A stretch of DNA of 34,095 nucleotides from Streptococcus acidominimus (GCF_001921825.1 NZ_MSJL01000025.1:1-34095), one strand, 5' to 3'. Shown: positions 1 to 9,777, counted from the first letter of the stretch. Translations and numbers: made by a program. Notes: generated by a model not told the origin, from the letters alone.

Positions 1-111
1 GCGAAGTTTAAGACTTTTCAAATCATGAAACAAGACTATCGTGGTCGGAGAAAACGTTTTGAAATACGTGCTGAGTTAATTTGTGGGATTATTAATTTTG
101 AAACCAAGTAG
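1..111 (+). CDS. C-terminal end of an IS5-family transposase (partial)
   Basis: The window opens inside a reading frame that ends at a TAG at 109-111. The 36 residues visible include a basic run (DYRGRRKRFEIR) followed by LICGIINFE. This resembles the C-terminus of IS1381/IS5-type transposases of streptococci, where a basic stretch precedes a short hydrophobic tail. The start and catalytic residues lie outside the window, so completeness cannot be judged. An AT-rich 18-bp palindrome at 138-155 lies between its stop and the convergent histidine-kinase gene and could end transcription of either. Family placement is from memory of the tail motif only. Confidence 0.55.
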   Translation, partial: AKFKTFQIMKQDYRGRRKRFEIRAELICGIINFETK

Positions 112-164
112 TTACCGAACAAGTCTAATATCTTTTAATATTTTTCTAAAAATATCCAATAACC

Positions 165-1859
165 TTATTTTTTGAAAAAGAAAAGCGAAATAATTGTATG
201 AGAACCTTTTTTTGAGTCAATCTGCATCTGATACTGCTCTTCAAATTGTAGGCGCAAGCGTTGATGAACATTTGTAAGACCGACACCTCCTAGCTTGATC
301 AAAAGATTTTCTGTCGTATCTTGAGCGATAAAGCCACGACCATTGTCAGAGATGGAAATAACCAGAAAATTGTCTTTTTCTTTAACAGACACGCGCACCA
401 AACCTTGTCCCTTTATTTCTTTTATTCCGTGATAGATAGCATTTTCAACCAAGGGTTGCAAGACCAACTTAGGCAGTTGGAAATGGTCATATCGCTCATC
501 TTCTTCGATTTCATAGGTCAACTTATCCCCGTAGCGCTGTTTTTGGATAAAAAGATACTGGCGTACATGGTCAATCTCATCTTTTAAGGCAATCTGTTCG
601 TTCCCCTGATTAAGGGCAAGACGGAAGTACTTAGCGAGCGACTTGGTCACTTCGACTACTTTCTCACTATCGTTAAACTCTGCCATCCAAACAATTGTGT
701 CTAGGGTATTGTAAAGGAAATGCGGATTGATTTGACTGGAGAGGGCTTGCAGTTCGTAGTTTCGGACATTTTGTTCTTCTTCTTTGACAGCTAACATCAA
801 TTTATCAATCTGATCTAACATGCGGTTAAAGTGATGGGCTAAATCTACCAATTCAGGAGCCCCTTCTTCTTTCGCACGCAGGCTGGCGTCACCATCTCCA
901 ATCGCCAAAATAGTTTCCTGTAAATCTCGCAGGGGCTTAAGCCAGTGACGTAAGATGGCCCAGATCCCCAAAAGGCAGATCCCCAAGGCTAAGAGACCCG
1001 TGACCACAAAGGACATCAGCATCTGTCCTTGTAACTGGTGGAGATTTTCCAAGGAAGCAACCCCGATAACCACCCAGTCGCTCTCTGGAATCTGGTACTG
1101 ATAGGCATAGGACGCGCCTTGATTGACATAACCATCTTTTGTAAGGATATAGGGTTCTAAGGCTTTCATCTCTTGGCTGGATGAATAGACGCTTTTTTTA
1201 GGGTGATAGACAAATTCATGCTTGCTATTGATGATAAAGGTAAAGCCATCTGCCCCCAATTGCAGACGATCCAAATAACGCGAGAGGGTGTCGTAGGCAA
1301 TATCCAGACGCAGGACGGCAAGATTATTTCCTTGACTATCTACCACTTCTTGGGTAATGGAGACTACCCACTTGTCATTTGATTCTGAAAGATTCTGACG
1401 CGCAGGGGTCAGGACAGGCATAGCATGTTCCTGAATAGCTGCCTGATACCAAGCCTCTTTCATCATATCGCTAGAGGTCTTCATGCTGGACGCCTCATCC
1501 GTTGCCACCAAGTAACCCGATTTTGTAACAAGGAGGGCTGAAACCAGATCATGATCCGTTGATAAAATCGTATCGAACAACTTTCGGAGGTGTTGCTCAT
1601 TTTCAGCAGTGGAATCTTTTGCATAGGCCTTGACCAAGTCATTCCTTGCAAGACCGCTGGTTGTTCCCTTTAGTTTTTCCAAGTAGGACTGGACGAATTG
1701 TCCACTTTGCGAAATGGTGTTTTGCGTGCTTTTCTCAGTCATTTCTCGAATGAGGCTAGAAGTCGTATGATAGTAAGCTGCACCGACAATATCTAGGAGG
1801 ATCAGCATGGTCATAGCAATGTAGACAACCATTTGGACAAAGAGAGAATAGCGTTTCAT
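165..1859 (-). CDS. YesM-type sensor histidine kinase (TCS09/ZmpS-like)
   Basis: Membrane histidine kinase of 564 residues, the usual size for the family. Two membrane segments (about 8-30 and 280-304) bracket an extracellular sensor of dCache type. A HAMP-like linker follows (about 305-358). The His_kinase domain has the phospho-accepting His380 in SSQINPHFLYNTLD, and the HATPase domain has the N box LVENAIYHG and the G box ISDNGRGF. Its start overlaps the stop of the upstream response-regulator gene by 4 bp (ATGA), so the pair is translationally coupled. In pneumococcus the equivalent pair (TCS09) lies beside msrAB, as here, and near zinc-metalloprotease genes. The signal it senses is not evident from the sequence. 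Confidence 0.93.
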   Translation of the reverse strand: MKRYSLFVQMVVYIAMTMLILLDIVGAAYYHTTSSLIREMTEKSTQNTISQSGQFVQSYLEKLKGTTSGLARNDLVKAYAKDSTAENEQHLRKLFDTILSTDHDLVSALLVTKSGYLVATDEASSMKTSSDMMKEAWYQAAIQEHAMPVLTPARQNLSESNDKWVVSITQEVVDSQGNNLAVLRLDIAYDTLSRYLDRLQLGADGFTFIINSKHEFVYHPKKSVYSSSQEMKALEPYILTKDGYVNQGASYAYQYQIPESDWVVIGVASLENLHQLQGQMLMSFVVTGLLALGICLLGIWAILRHWLKPLRDLQETILAIGDGDASLRAKEEGAPELVDLAHHFNRMLDQIDKLMLAVKEEEQNVRNYELQALSSQINPHFLYNTLDTIVWMAEFNDSEKVVEVTKSLAKYFRLALNQGNEQIALKDEIDHVRQYLFIQKQRYGDKLTYEIEEDERYDHFQLPKLVLQPLVENAIYHGIKEIKGQGLVRVSVKEKDNFLVISISDNGRGFIAQDTTENLLIKLGGVGLTNVHQRLRLQFEEQYQMQIDSKKGSHTIISLFFFKK

Positions 1860-2590
1860 CCTTGTTCTCCTTTCTTAAATTGGCGCGGTGTCATGCCTAC
1901 AACCTGCTTGAAGCGTTGTGAGAAATAGTTCATATCTTCAAAGCCCACTTGCTCTGCTATTTCATAAATCTTCAAATCTGTCGTTAAGAGCAGGAGCTTG
2001 GCCTTTTTTATCCGCTCCTGAATCAGATAGTCTTGAAAGGGCATGCCCAGTTCCTTTTTCAAAACGAGGCTAAGATGAGAGGGGCTAAAGCCTAGATCTT
2101 GAGCGAGAGTTTTGAGCGATAAATCCCGATCTGCCAAGCGTTCTTGGATCAGCAGGGCGAGGCTCGACTCCTCACTTTTCTGGACTAGCTCGCGAATCTG
2201 CTGGCGCTTTTCTTCTCTATCTAGTTTGTCTTTCAGCTTGAGGAGCATTTCCTCCACATCAGCTTTAGAAAAGGGCTTGAGGAGGTAGTCATCTGCTCCT
2301 AGTTTGACAGCCGAGAGGGCATAGTCGAAATCATCATAGCCCGTCAAAAAGACGATATGGGTCTCTGGGTAATGCTCCCTCACCAATTGTGCCAAGCGGA
2401 TACCATTCATGCGGGGCATATTGATGTCGGTCAAGAGAATAGCTGCCTGCTCTTTTTGAAACAATTCCCAAGCCTCCAAGCCATTTTCAGCTTCTGCTAA
2501 GACCTCCATCCCCAACTTTTCAAAATCAATCAGGGAGGAAATTCCCTGCCGGACAAGGTATTCATCCTCTACAATCATCATTTTATACAT
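1856..2590 (-). CDS. YesN-type response regulator with AraC DNA-binding domain
   Basis: Partner of the kinase gene that follows it. The N-terminal receiver domain (1-120) has the acidic pair E8/D9, phospho-acceptor Asp55 (LLTDINMP), Thr83 and Lys105 (LLKPF). The C-terminal AraC-type double helix-turn-helix (about 145-240) ends with the typical signature IYEIAEQVGFEDMNYFSQRFKQVVGMTPRQFK. It is 244 residues long, close to the roughly 245 I recall for pneumococcal RR09. Regulators of this type usually bind direct repeats. A pair of identical 12-bp direct repeats upstream of ccdA (5592-5624) is a possible target, but that link is inference. A repeat element (from 2634) lies immediately upstream of the gene and may affect its promoter. 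Confidence 0.93.
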   Translation of the reverse strand: MYKMMIVEDEYLVRQGISSLIDFEKLGMEVLAEAENGLEAWELFQKEQAAILLTDINMPRMNGIRLAQLVREHYPETHIVFLTGYDDFDYALSAVKLGADDYLLKPFSKADVEEMLLKLKDKLDREEKRQQIRELVQKSEESSLALLIQERLADRDLSLKTLAQDLGFSPSHLSLVLKKELGMPFQDYLIQERIKKAKLLLLTTDLKIYEIAEQVGFEDMNYFSQRFKQVVGMTPRQFKKGEQG

Positions 2591-2633
2591 GTATTTCTCC
2601 TGTCCTATGCTTCTACTCCTAAAAGCAACTTCT

Positions 2634-2940
2634 TATAGTCACTTCATTTCTCTTTTATAATGAACACGCCCTAAACTCTGTGTAAAAACGGTGTTCCCTT
2701 TAACTAATTACAGATTAGGCAATAGGCCGAAAGGGAGGTACAGTTGTAATTAGCTAAAGATTAGAACACTCGTATCTCTATTTTCCGTTCTTTTAGCTTG
2801 AGATCAGCTACACCATGGCTCTTGACAACGTACCTTTTTGAATTTTAAAGAGGATCAACTACCTGCAACTCCTTGCCTAGTACGAAACAGATACTAAACA
2901 ATCGTATCTCTCATTGCTCTATTCAATGCCTCGTTCATCA
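2634..2940. repeat. Degenerate copy of the RUP-like MITE family
   Basis: The gene-free stretch begins with TATAGTCACTTCATTT at 2634, the terminal signature of the repeat family. It continues with a segment (TATAATGAACACGCCC...AACTCTGTGT) closely matching 13334-13375. The right-hand inverted end was not found, so the boundary is approximate. I see no coding potential here. Confidence 0.5.
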
Positions 2941-2943
2941 GAA

Positions 2944-2967
2944 ATAAGGCGAGTTTCCTCGCCTTAT
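2944..2967 (-). terminator. Intrinsic terminator of the ccdA-tlpA-msrAB operon
   Basis: A perfect 10-bp stem ATAAGGCGAG / CTCGCCTTAT with a 4-base loop lies 75 bp beyond the msrAB stop. On the minus strand it is followed by TTTCT. It separates the redox operon from the two-component genes. Confidence 0.8.
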
Positions 2968-3042
2968 CATTCCAATCATCAAATGAAAGTCATTAGTCGA
3001 TTCCTAAAATAGCCATCATCATTGCAGTTAGGAAAGAGGAGC

Positions 3043-4161
3043 TTACAGATAATCTAGCAGATAGCCGTAGCCTTTACTTTCCATTTCTGATTTTGGAATA
3101 AATTTGATGGACAGACTGTTAATGCAGTAGCGCAGACCACCTTTATCTTTGGGACCATCTGTAAAGACATGTCCCAGATGAGAATCACCCACTCGACTTC
3201 TCACCTCTGTCCGTACCATATTAAAACTATTATCGTCTTTATAGGTGATGACATCTGGACTAATTGGTTTTGAGAAACTTGGCCAGCCACAACCTGAATC
3301 ATACTTATCTTTTGAAGAAAAGAGAGGCTCTCCTGTTACAATATCCACGTAGATACCCTCTTCAAATTGATCCCAATAGCGGTTTGAGAAGGCACGTTCT
3401 GTATCATTCTTTTGGGTCACAGCGTACTCTTCTGCTGTCAACATTTTCTTGATCTCTTCGTTGCTCGGTTTGTGATACAGACTGTCATCAATGATAGGGT
3501 AGCTAGCCTGATTGACATTGATGTGGCAGTAACCATTCGGATTTTTCTTCAGGTAATCTTGGTGATATTCTTCTGCTTCTACAAAATTTTCCAAGCTAGC
3601 TTTTTCAACAGCCAGTGGTTGCTCCAATTTCTTGGCTTGTTCATCAAAGACTTCTTCGATAAGCGCTACATCTTCTTCATCCGTATAATAAACTCCAGTT
3701 CGATACTGTGTTCCACGGTCATTGCCTTGTTTATTGACACTCGTTGGGTCAATAATCCGGAAATAATGGAGCAAAATCTCACGTAAGGAGATCTGATTCT
3801 TATCATAGGTTACTTTAACCGTTTCAGCATGACCTGTCTGGGCAATCAACTCATATTTAGTGGTATTGCCTCTGCCGTTCGCATAGCCAGATACAGCATC
3901 CGTTACACCTGCAACACGTGAGAAGTATTCTTCTACTCCCCAGAAACAACCACCTGCAAGATAAATTTCTCTAAGATCTTTCTTCATATTGTCTTTTTTA
4001 TCCTTTCTTATAACTTGACTGCCTTGGTTCATACTTGCTTCCTTGATTTGAGAAGTAGATGACGTAGCAGAACCCGTCAAGAAGCGACTTCCTAATACAA
4101 AGACGAAAAGTATCAGCAAGGCACTACCGAGGAGGAGCAATAATTTGGACTTAACTTCCAT
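3043..4161 (-). CDS. msrAB: Membrane-anchored peptide methionine sulfoxide reductase MsrA-MsrB fusion
   Basis: Bifunctional repair enzyme reducing both S- and R-methionine sulfoxides in surface proteins. Residues 7-30 form a membrane anchor without a lipobox. The MsrA domain (about 64-215) has the catalytic Cys72 in GGCFWG. The MsrB domain (about 235-360) has CGWPSF (Cys291) and the catalytic Cys346 in RYCINS. The usual four zinc cysteines of many MsrB proteins are absent, as is common in streptococcal fusions. The start is preceded by AGGAGGG. It is the last gene of an operon with ccdA and the thioredoxin-like lipoprotein, which supply electrons from the cytosol. In pneumococcus this is the Etrx2-MsrAB2 system. 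Confidence 0.95.
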   Translation of the reverse strand: MEVKSKLLLLLGSALLILFVFVLGSRFLTGSATSSTSQIKEASMNQGSQVIRKDKKDNMKKDLREIYLAGGCFWGVEEYFSRVAGVTDAVSGYANGRGNTTKYELIAQTGHAETVKVTYDKNQISLREILLHYFRIIDPTSVNKQGNDRGTQYRTGVYYTDEEDVALIEEVFDEQAKKLEQPLAVEKASLENFVEAEEYHQDYLKKNPNGYCHINVNQASYPIIDDSLYHKPSNEEIKKMLTAEEYAVTQKNDTERAFSNRYWDQFEEGIYVDIVTGEPLFSSKDKYDSGCGWPSFSKPISPDVITYKDDNSFNMVRTEVRSRVGDSHLGHVFTDGPKDKGGLRYCINSLSIKFIPKSEMESKGYGYLLDYL

Positions 4162-4171
4162 AGCTTCCCTC

Positions 4172-4792
4172 CTACTTTATTTCTTGGAGCTTGTCTTTGA
4201 TACCTGCTTGATCCATAAATCCTGGATGGACTTCTACCAATACACCATCACTACCAATAAAGGCTGAAGTCGGGTAAGCACGGACACCATATTCTTGCAA
4301 TAGTTTTCCGCTTGTATCAAGAAGAACTGGCATGTGTTTGTAGTCAAGTCCATCATACCACTTTTTGAAATCTTCTGCAGACTTTTCGCCCATGTGACCA
4401 GGAGAAACGACTGTCAACACAACATAGTCCTTTCCTTCTACTTGGCTCGCAAGCTCATCTGTGTCATGCAAGGTTGAAAGGCAGATGGAACACCATGAAG
4501 CCCAGAATTTGAGGTAGACTTTTTTCCCCTTGAAATCAGATAACTGGTAGGTCTTCCCATCTATACCTTGTAAACTAAAATCCGGTGCTGGTTTTCCATT
4601 ATTCATTGCTGTACTGTCTCCTTTCTTCATATCCTCTTCTTTCATGTCCTCTTTCTCATCAGACATCTTGTCTTCCTTTTTCATCATTGCACTATCCTCT
4701 GCTTTTTTCATATCCTCTTGCTTTTGAGTAGAGCAAGCCGTTAATAATCCGACTGATAAGAGGCTAGCAAGTAATACAGTTTTGTTTTTCAT
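4172..4792 (-). CDS. Thioredoxin-like (TlpA/Etrx) surface lipoprotein
   Basis: Extracellular thiol-disulfide carrier that reduces MsrAB. It has a lipoprotein signal peptide with lipobox LLTAC (Cys20). A charged linker (about 21-65) rich in Lys, Glu, Asp and Met (seven Met, recurring EDMKK) follows. The TlpA/AhpC-TSA fold (about 67-206) has the active site WCSIC (Cys101, Cys104). It starts 31 bp after ccdA and ends 10 bp before msrAB, so all three genes form one operon. CcdA should pass electrons to its CxxC. The Met-rich linker is unusual and reported separately. Confidence 0.93.
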   Translation of the reverse strand: MKNKTVLLASLLSVGLLTACSTQKQEDMKKAEDSAMMKKEDKMSDEKEDMKEEDMKKGDSTAMNNGKPAPDFSLQGIDGKTYQLSDFKGKKVYLKFWASWCSICLSTLHDTDELASQVEGKDYVVLTVVSPGHMGEKSAEDFKKWYDGLDYKHMPVLLDTSGKLLQEYGVRAYPTSAFIGSDGVLVEVHPGFMDQAGIKDKLQEIK

Positions 4793-4823
4793 GAGATTTC
4801 TCCTTGTTATTATATTCTTTATC

Positions 4824-5531
4824 TTATCCCACTAATTGTGTAAAGATATTTAGGTTACCAAACATGAGCAAGATACCCATTAAGATAATAATCGCACCGC
4901 CGATCTTCTTCAAGAGTCCCATGTAAGGTTTAACTTTGCTGAAGTAGCGGAGGACAAATGAGGAAGCTAGGGCTAGCAATAAGAACGGTAGGGCAAGACC
5001 TAGTGTGTAGAGCAACATCAGGATGGCTCCTTGCCAAGCACCATTTCCTCCAGACGCTGCAATGGCAAGAACCGAACTAAGCACTGGTCCGACACAGGGC
5101 GTCCACCCAAAACTAAAGGTGAGACCGAGTAAAAAAGCATTGTAAAAATCATTGCGTTTTTTGTTCTGCTTGAATTGGACGCTCTTTTGTTTCTGCAGTT
5201 GCGTCAGATTGATAATCCCCATTTGGTGAATACCAAGGAGGATAACGATTGCTCCTAGAATATAGCGGAACCAATCTGCATAGAGGAGATTTCCGAGAAA
5301 GCCAGCTCCATAGCCCAAGATAATGAAAACCATGGATAGTCCTGCAATAAAACATAATGTTTTGAGAATACCATACCAGGCAATCTCAAGTCCTAAAAGC
5401 CGAATTGTCCTCGGCTCATCTGCATCCAGTAAGACCCCGACATAGACTGGTAAAAGGGGTAAGATACAGGGTGAAAAAAAGGATAACATTCCTGCCAAGA
5501 ACACCGATAATAGAAATACAACTGATGTCAT
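4824..5531 (-). CDS. ccdA: Cytochrome c-type biogenesis/thiol transporter CcdA
   Basis: Six-span membrane protein of 235 residues that moves reducing equivalents from cytosolic thioredoxin across the membrane. The two redox cysteines are in typical positions: Cys22 in FFSPCILPLLP (TM1) and Cys146 in GWTPCVGPVL (TM4). It is the first gene of the ccdA-tlpA-msrAB operon. With no cytochrome c maturation genes nearby, its job here is feeding the methionine-sulfoxide repair chain. Direct repeats upstream (5592-5624) may be a regulatory site. Confidence 0.95.
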   Translation of the reverse strand: MTSVVFLLSVFLAGMLSFFSPCILPLLPVYVGVLLDADEPRTIRLLGLEIAWYGILKTLCFIAGLSMVFIILGYGAGFLGNLLYADWFRYILGAIVILLGIHQMGIINLTQLQKQKSVQFKQNKKRNDFYNAFLLGLTFSFGWTPCVGPVLSSVLAIAASGGNGAWQGAILMLLYTLGLALPFLLLALASSFVLRYFSKVKPYMGLLKKIGGAIIILMGILLMFGNLNIFTQLVG

Positions 5532-5591
5532 TTCATTGCTCCTTCTCTTTTTGTATCTCTAGTATAGTCTTCTGGAACCTTAAAAGCTAGA

Positions 5592-5624
5592 GAATTTGAT
5601 ATGAAAAAACTTGAATTTGATATG
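5592..5624 (-). promoter_or_regulatory. Two 12-bp direct repeats upstream of ccdA
   Basis: GAATTTGATATG occurs at 5592-5603 and identically at 5613-5624, a 21-bp period (two helical turns) on one DNA face. It lies 60-95 bp upstream of the ccdA start, just above a possible -10 (TATACT on the minus strand, near 5562). The arrangement suits a dimeric or AraC-type activator. The binding protein is unknown. Confidence 0.5.
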
Positions 5625-5726
5625 GAGTGTATCAGCTACTTCCTAAACCTCAAAAAGCCCAAGACCTAAAAACTATCTTTCACACAGTCTAAAAAAATCT
5701 ACCACTTTCGTAATAGATTTAAGAGC

Positions 5727-7052
5727 TTATTCGATTTCAAATATTTCCGCCTTTTGCTTACCGGGCAGACAGATAGACAATAGAATGCCAACCACTGCTG
5801 GTACTAACCATGGAAGGGAGGCACCGGCAAATGGCAAGAGATTGATCACATGATTGACACTTTCTAATTTGAATTGTGTCCCGATAATCGTCGCAACTGC
5901 GATGAGAGTAACCGAAGCAATGGTCAATTGCATACCAATTTTTGATAGAGGAAGCAATCGATTGACAATGACCAGAAGCACAATAGCGATGGTGATCGGA
6001 TAAAGAATTTGTAAAACAGGTACAGAGTAGGAAATAATAGCGGACAGACCGATATTAGCAATCCCAAAGCCAATCAAGGTAAAGAGAGTGGCGTAGACCT
6101 GATACCCTAAACGTGGGAAGGTTTTTACAAAGAACTCTGCAGTTGAAACAATCAAGCCAACTGTCGTTGTAAAGCAGGTCATGGTCACCATGATGGCTAG
6201 GAAGATCTGAGCGCTCGAACCAAAAATCGCTTGCGTAGCTTGCGACAAGACGTAAACACCCTTATTGGCATCAGAAGCCATCACATCCGCTGGAATCGGG
6301 AAATGATTCCCTAAGAATCCAAGTCCAATATACAGGGCACTAAAGCCTAGGGCCACTACCACTCCAACAATCCAAATCGTTGAAACATATTCTTTTTTAG
6401 AAGAAAATCCAAGCTGATTCATGGTCTCTACTGCAATGACGCTAAAGGCAACAGAAGCAAGGGCGTCTAGGGTATTGTAACCCTCTAAAAATCCTGTTCC
6501 AAAAGCAGATGTCATGTAGGCTCCAGATGCGGGCATAGGATTACCACTACCATACTTTGTAGCCCCTAAGACGACCAATACCACAATCAATAAGGCAAAG
6601 ACTGGAGTCAAGATCCTTCCTACTAAATCCAAGATTTTAGATGGATTAAGCGAGATAAGATAGGCTGCAATAAAGTAGAAGAAGGTAAAGAGGAACAAGC
6701 TCCACTGGCTGCTACCTGATAGAAGCGGAGCAATACCTACTTCATAAGCTGTCGTTGCTGTCCTAGGAATCGCAAAGAAAGGACCGATAGACAGGTAGAG
6801 GGCTACTAGATAGGTCGTTGCAAACCACGGCGCAATTTTGCGCGAAATCTCATACACATAGCCTTTGGGATTTAAAGTTCCAATGATGAGGGTCAAGACA
6901 GCAATACCTACTCCTGACAAAACAAATCCACTAATGGCAGGCCAAAAATTCTGACCCGACAAGGCACCGAGTGTAGGCGGGAAAATTAAATTTCCTGCTC
7001 CAAAGAATATACCAAACAGGAGTAAACCTGTTAAGGCTCCCTTTTTTATCAT
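5727..7052 (-). CDS. brnQ: Branched-chain amino acid:cation symporter BrnQ
   Basis: LIVCS-family transporter of 441 residues importing Leu/Ile/Val, with about 12 membrane segments. The N-terminus has the family signature GALTGLLLFGIFFGAGNLIFPP, and the conserved IPRTATTAYE and GYNTLDALASVAF segments are present. It is transcribed alone, with start ATG after AAGGAG. A TATAAT with a TGG extended -10 is at about 7082-7087 on the minus strand. A weak CodY-like match lies near 7139 but is too degenerate to call. Downstream (5640-5726) I see no clear terminator. Confidence 0.95.
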   Translation of the reverse strand: MIKKGALTGLLLFGIFFGAGNLIFPPTLGALSGQNFWPAISGFVLSGVGIAVLTLIIGTLNPKGYVYEISRKIAPWFATTYLVALYLSIGPFFAIPRTATTAYEVGIAPLLSGSSQWSLFLFTFFYFIAAYLISLNPSKILDLVGRILTPVFALLIVVLVVLGATKYGSGNPMPASGAYMTSAFGTGFLEGYNTLDALASVAFSVIAVETMNQLGFSSKKEYVSTIWIVGVVVALGFSALYIGLGFLGNHFPIPADVMASDANKGVYVLSQATQAIFGSSAQIFLAIMVTMTCFTTTVGLIVSTAEFFVKTFPRLGYQVYATLFTLIGFGIANIGLSAIISYSVPVLQILYPITIAIVLLVIVNRLLPLSKIGMQLTIASVTLIAVATIIGTQFKLESVNHVINLLPFAGASLPWLVPAVVGILLSICLPGKQKAEIFEIE

Positions 7053-7408
7053 AAAAATCTCCTTATAAATTCAATAGTCTTTATTATACCAAAAACTCTG
7101 TAAAAGATACCACTTACTTGTATTATTTAAAGGTTTTGTAAATTCAGAATCTTCCTATAAATCAATCATTGGCTTGAACAGCCTAAACACCTATCACACC
7201 GTGCTGATTTCAGTAACTGCTAAAGACAAAAGTTGAACTACCTTCCGCAATGTATCTCTTAACTATTACCCTCCCTCTTCTTCAAAGGAAGCAAGTTCAT
7301 CTACTAGGTATCCAACTGCTAATCAATGGGAGAATGATTGATGTAAAATCTTTTTCCTTGCTCAAGGGCAGGATGAAAATAAATTGAGGGAGAGCATGAA
7401 AATCGTTT

Positions 7409-7789
7409 TATAGTCAATTAGTTTATCTTTTATTACTTCGTTAATTCGTCTTGTATAATTGAACTCGGGCTACGAGCTGTGCAAAAAAGATAGTTTTTCC
7501 TAGAACTTATAGTTCTTCGTCAAAACTCCTATTTTTGCTTTGCTCGTTTAACGCCCTTGTATCTTGTATAATTGAACTCGGGCTACAACTCACTGACAAA
7601 GCGTAATCGAAAAGTTGAGCAACTCTAGGTAACATCACAGTAGGCATCTGATTGTCGTTAGCACGCCAATCTCAAACAGTCTCTCCCAGACTGGTTTGAC
7701 GAAAACTTCGTTTTCTTTATTTCCCACCTCAAACAGTCTCTCCCCAGACTGTTTGAGCTAATACTAAAAGTAAACTAAATATCTATATT
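7409..7789. repeat. Compound RUP-like MITE left of the P-type ATPase
   Basis: Starts TATAGTCAATTAGTTTATC at 7409 and ends AAAGTAAACTAAATATCTATA at 7789, matching the family's inverted ends. Inside, a 58-bp-type hairpin unit (CTCAAACAGTCT...AGACTGTTTGAG) lies in inverted orientation to the array at 9987-10217. The phrase GTATAATTGAACTCGGGCTA occurs twice (7455 and 7565). The rest of the 7053-7863 interval shows no gene. Confidence 0.65.
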
Positions 7790-7863
7790 TTTTAGCACTC
7801 GCAACATCTATTTCCAGATACTCATTTATATGTATTGTCTAAATATCTAGAAATTTTCTAATC

Positions 7864-9699
7864 TTACTTCCATTTCAACAACCTTAATCCATTTAAGATA
7901 ACGAGGATCGTTGATACTTCATGAAAGAAGACACCTTTGGTCAAGTCCAAAATTCCCATAAAGTTCAACACGATTAAGAGAATGATGACAGCTATCGAAA
8001 AAGCAATATTAAAGCGGGTAATCCTACCGTATTTACGACTAAGTTGATACAGGACATTCACCTTGGTCAGATTGTTATGGATAATGATGATGTCGCTCAT
8101 CTCAAGCGCTACATCTGTTCCACCACCCATGGCGATTCCAATCGCTGCATGAGCCAAGATTGGAGCATCATTGAGCCCATCTCCAATCATACCGACCACC
8201 CTATCCTCCTTAGCATATTCGTGCAAATAGTTCACCTTGTCCTCTGGCAGGCATTGGGCATGGACTGTTTCAATCTGCAATTGTTCCGCTACAAACTCGG
8301 CAGTTTCTCTCCTATCCCCCGTCAGCATGACAACTTCTACACCTGCCTGTTGCAAAGCTGTCACTGTTGCCCTTGCTTCATCTCTTAGGGTATCAAGCAA
8401 TTCAATAAAACCAACAATCCGATTATGCTGTGCAATAAACAACAAACTTCCATAACTTTCTTTTGTCAAATAGCCATGCGGATCAGTAGCGGATTGGACA
8501 AACTGCTGATTGCCAATCATCAGATCTCCCATCTGAATCCCCTGTCCGACATGTTCCTTGACAGGCAAGGTGGTGTCCACTACACCGTAGTCTATATCGT
8601 TAAAGTGAGCCAAGATAGAAGTCGCTAAAGGATGGGTAGACCTGCTTTCCATGTATAATAGCAACGGCAACAGCTCCGGCTCGTCTAACTGATAGTCACT
8701 GACCTGAAATTTCCCTCTCGTCAAGGTTCCCGTTTTATCCGTACAGAGGACTGATAGCTGCATCATATTTTCCAAGACTTGACCATTTTTAATCAACATC
8801 CCATTCTTGGCACCAAAGCTCATGGCACTAAGCATGACAGGTGTAATAGAGGCAATCAAGGCACAAGGACTTGCTACCGTCAATAAAATCATGCCGCGGT
8901 AAAAGGCTTCAATAAAGGACTGCTGTTGAAGAAACATCAAACAGGCAATAAAAACTGCGACCCCAACCAAGACTGCTATCACGTATTTCTTTTGCAGTTG
9001 ATGAATCCGTTGATCCCGCTTGCTCTGGCTACTACTAGCAGCTTGAATCAGCGATACAATCTGGGCATAGCGACTTTCTCCACTTTCCTTGCTAACCTGA
9101 TAAGTAGCAGTATCACCTATATTCAATGTTCCCGCAAAGACCAAGTCCCCTTTAGCTTTCATGACAGGAAGACTTTCACCTGTCAGTAGGCTTTCGTCTA
9201 CAAGCATCGGCTCCTGCGCTTTCCCATCTAGGGCTATTTGCTGTCCCTTTGCCACTACAAGAAGATCATCAATCTGTATCTCTTCCAGATCTCTCAACTC
9301 CACTTGCCCGTCACTTCGCAACACACTAGCCTGCTTAGGAACTTGGGTCATTAAGGTTTCCATGGTTACCATGGATTTTCGATAAACATAGTCTTCTAAG
9401 ACCTCGGACGCCGCAAAGATAAAGAGCAGGATCGCCGCTTCGCTAAAATAACCGATAGCAACTGCCCCAAGGGCTGATAGGATCATCAATAAATCAACCT
9501 GAAAATCACCGGTATCACGCATCTCTTCAAAAACATCTTTGGCAATTGGCCCACCCAGTAAGATGATGGCTAAGCAAAATAAGCCGACACTCCAACTGCT
9601 CAAAAAATTCTCTAAAATGAGCCCCATTCCCAGACTGAGCATTCCTATAAGAAAAGCAAGGCCCCTTTTTGTTTTCAGGATCGTGTTGATAACGTTCAT
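7864..9699 (-). CDS. P1B-type heavy-metal-transporting ATPase (SPC class, no metal-binding domain)
   Basis: Metal-efflux type P-ATPase of 611 residues. It has the actuator TGES (173-176), phosphorylation site Asp321 in CTDKTGTLT, the HP motif (His356-Pro357) and the hinge GDGLNDAP (506-513). The membrane metal site reads SPC (277-279) rather than the CPC of CadA/ZntA. This resembles ZosA/HMA1-like enzymes, so the metal could be Zn, Cd, Co or another, and is not assignable. There is no N-terminal CxxC domain. The start follows AAAGGAGG. It is monocistronic with a strong promoter and a terminator hairpin in its leader. Inverted repeat clusters flank it on both sides. Confidence 0.9.
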   Translation of the reverse strand: MNVINTILKTKRGLAFLIGMLSLGMGLILENFLSSWSVGLFCLAIILLGGPIAKDVFEEMRDTGDFQVDLLMILSALGAVAIGYFSEAAILLFIFAASEVLEDYVYRKSMVTMETLMTQVPKQASVLRSDGQVELRDLEEIQIDDLLVVAKGQQIALDGKAQEPMLVDESLLTGESLPVMKAKGDLVFAGTLNIGDTATYQVSKESGESRYAQIVSLIQAASSSQSKRDQRIHQLQKKYVIAVLVGVAVFIACLMFLQQQSFIEAFYRGMILLTVASPCALIASITPVMLSAMSFGAKNGMLIKNGQVLENMMQLSVLCTDKTGTLTRGKFQVSDYQLDEPELLPLLLYMESRSTHPLATSILAHFNDIDYGVVDTTLPVKEHVGQGIQMGDLMIGNQQFVQSATDPHGYLTKESYGSLLFIAQHNRIVGFIELLDTLRDEARATVTALQQAGVEVVMLTGDRRETAEFVAEQLQIETVHAQCLPEDKVNYLHEYAKEDRVVGMIGDGLNDAPILAHAAIGIAMGGGTDVALEMSDIIIIHNNLTKVNVLYQLSRKYGRITRFNIAFSIAVIILLIVLNFMGILDLTKGVFFHEVSTILVILNGLRLLKWK

Positions 9700-9728
9700 T
9701 GTATTTCCTCCTTTTGATATGAAAACAG

Positions 9729-9777
9729 AAAAAAGAGCACACCTATGGACAGTTTGTACTGTCTCACAGATATGCTC
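9729..9777 (-). terminator. Terminator hairpin in the ATPase leader (possible attenuator)
   Basis: About 35-80 bases upstream of the ATPase start, a nested hairpin of roughly 18 pairs (including G-U pairs) closes with GAGCA/TGCTC. On the minus strand it runs straight into six U residues. An upstream GTAGACAGC (around 9805) repeats the GACAG of the hairpin's 5' arm and could compete for its CTGTC. That is the arrangement expected of transcription attenuation. No known riboswitch class was recognised. Confidence 0.65.

Noticed and set aside
7139..7153. CodY box upstream of brnQ
   Set aside because: Only about 10 of 15 positions match the consensus, which is no better than expected in AT-rich DNA.
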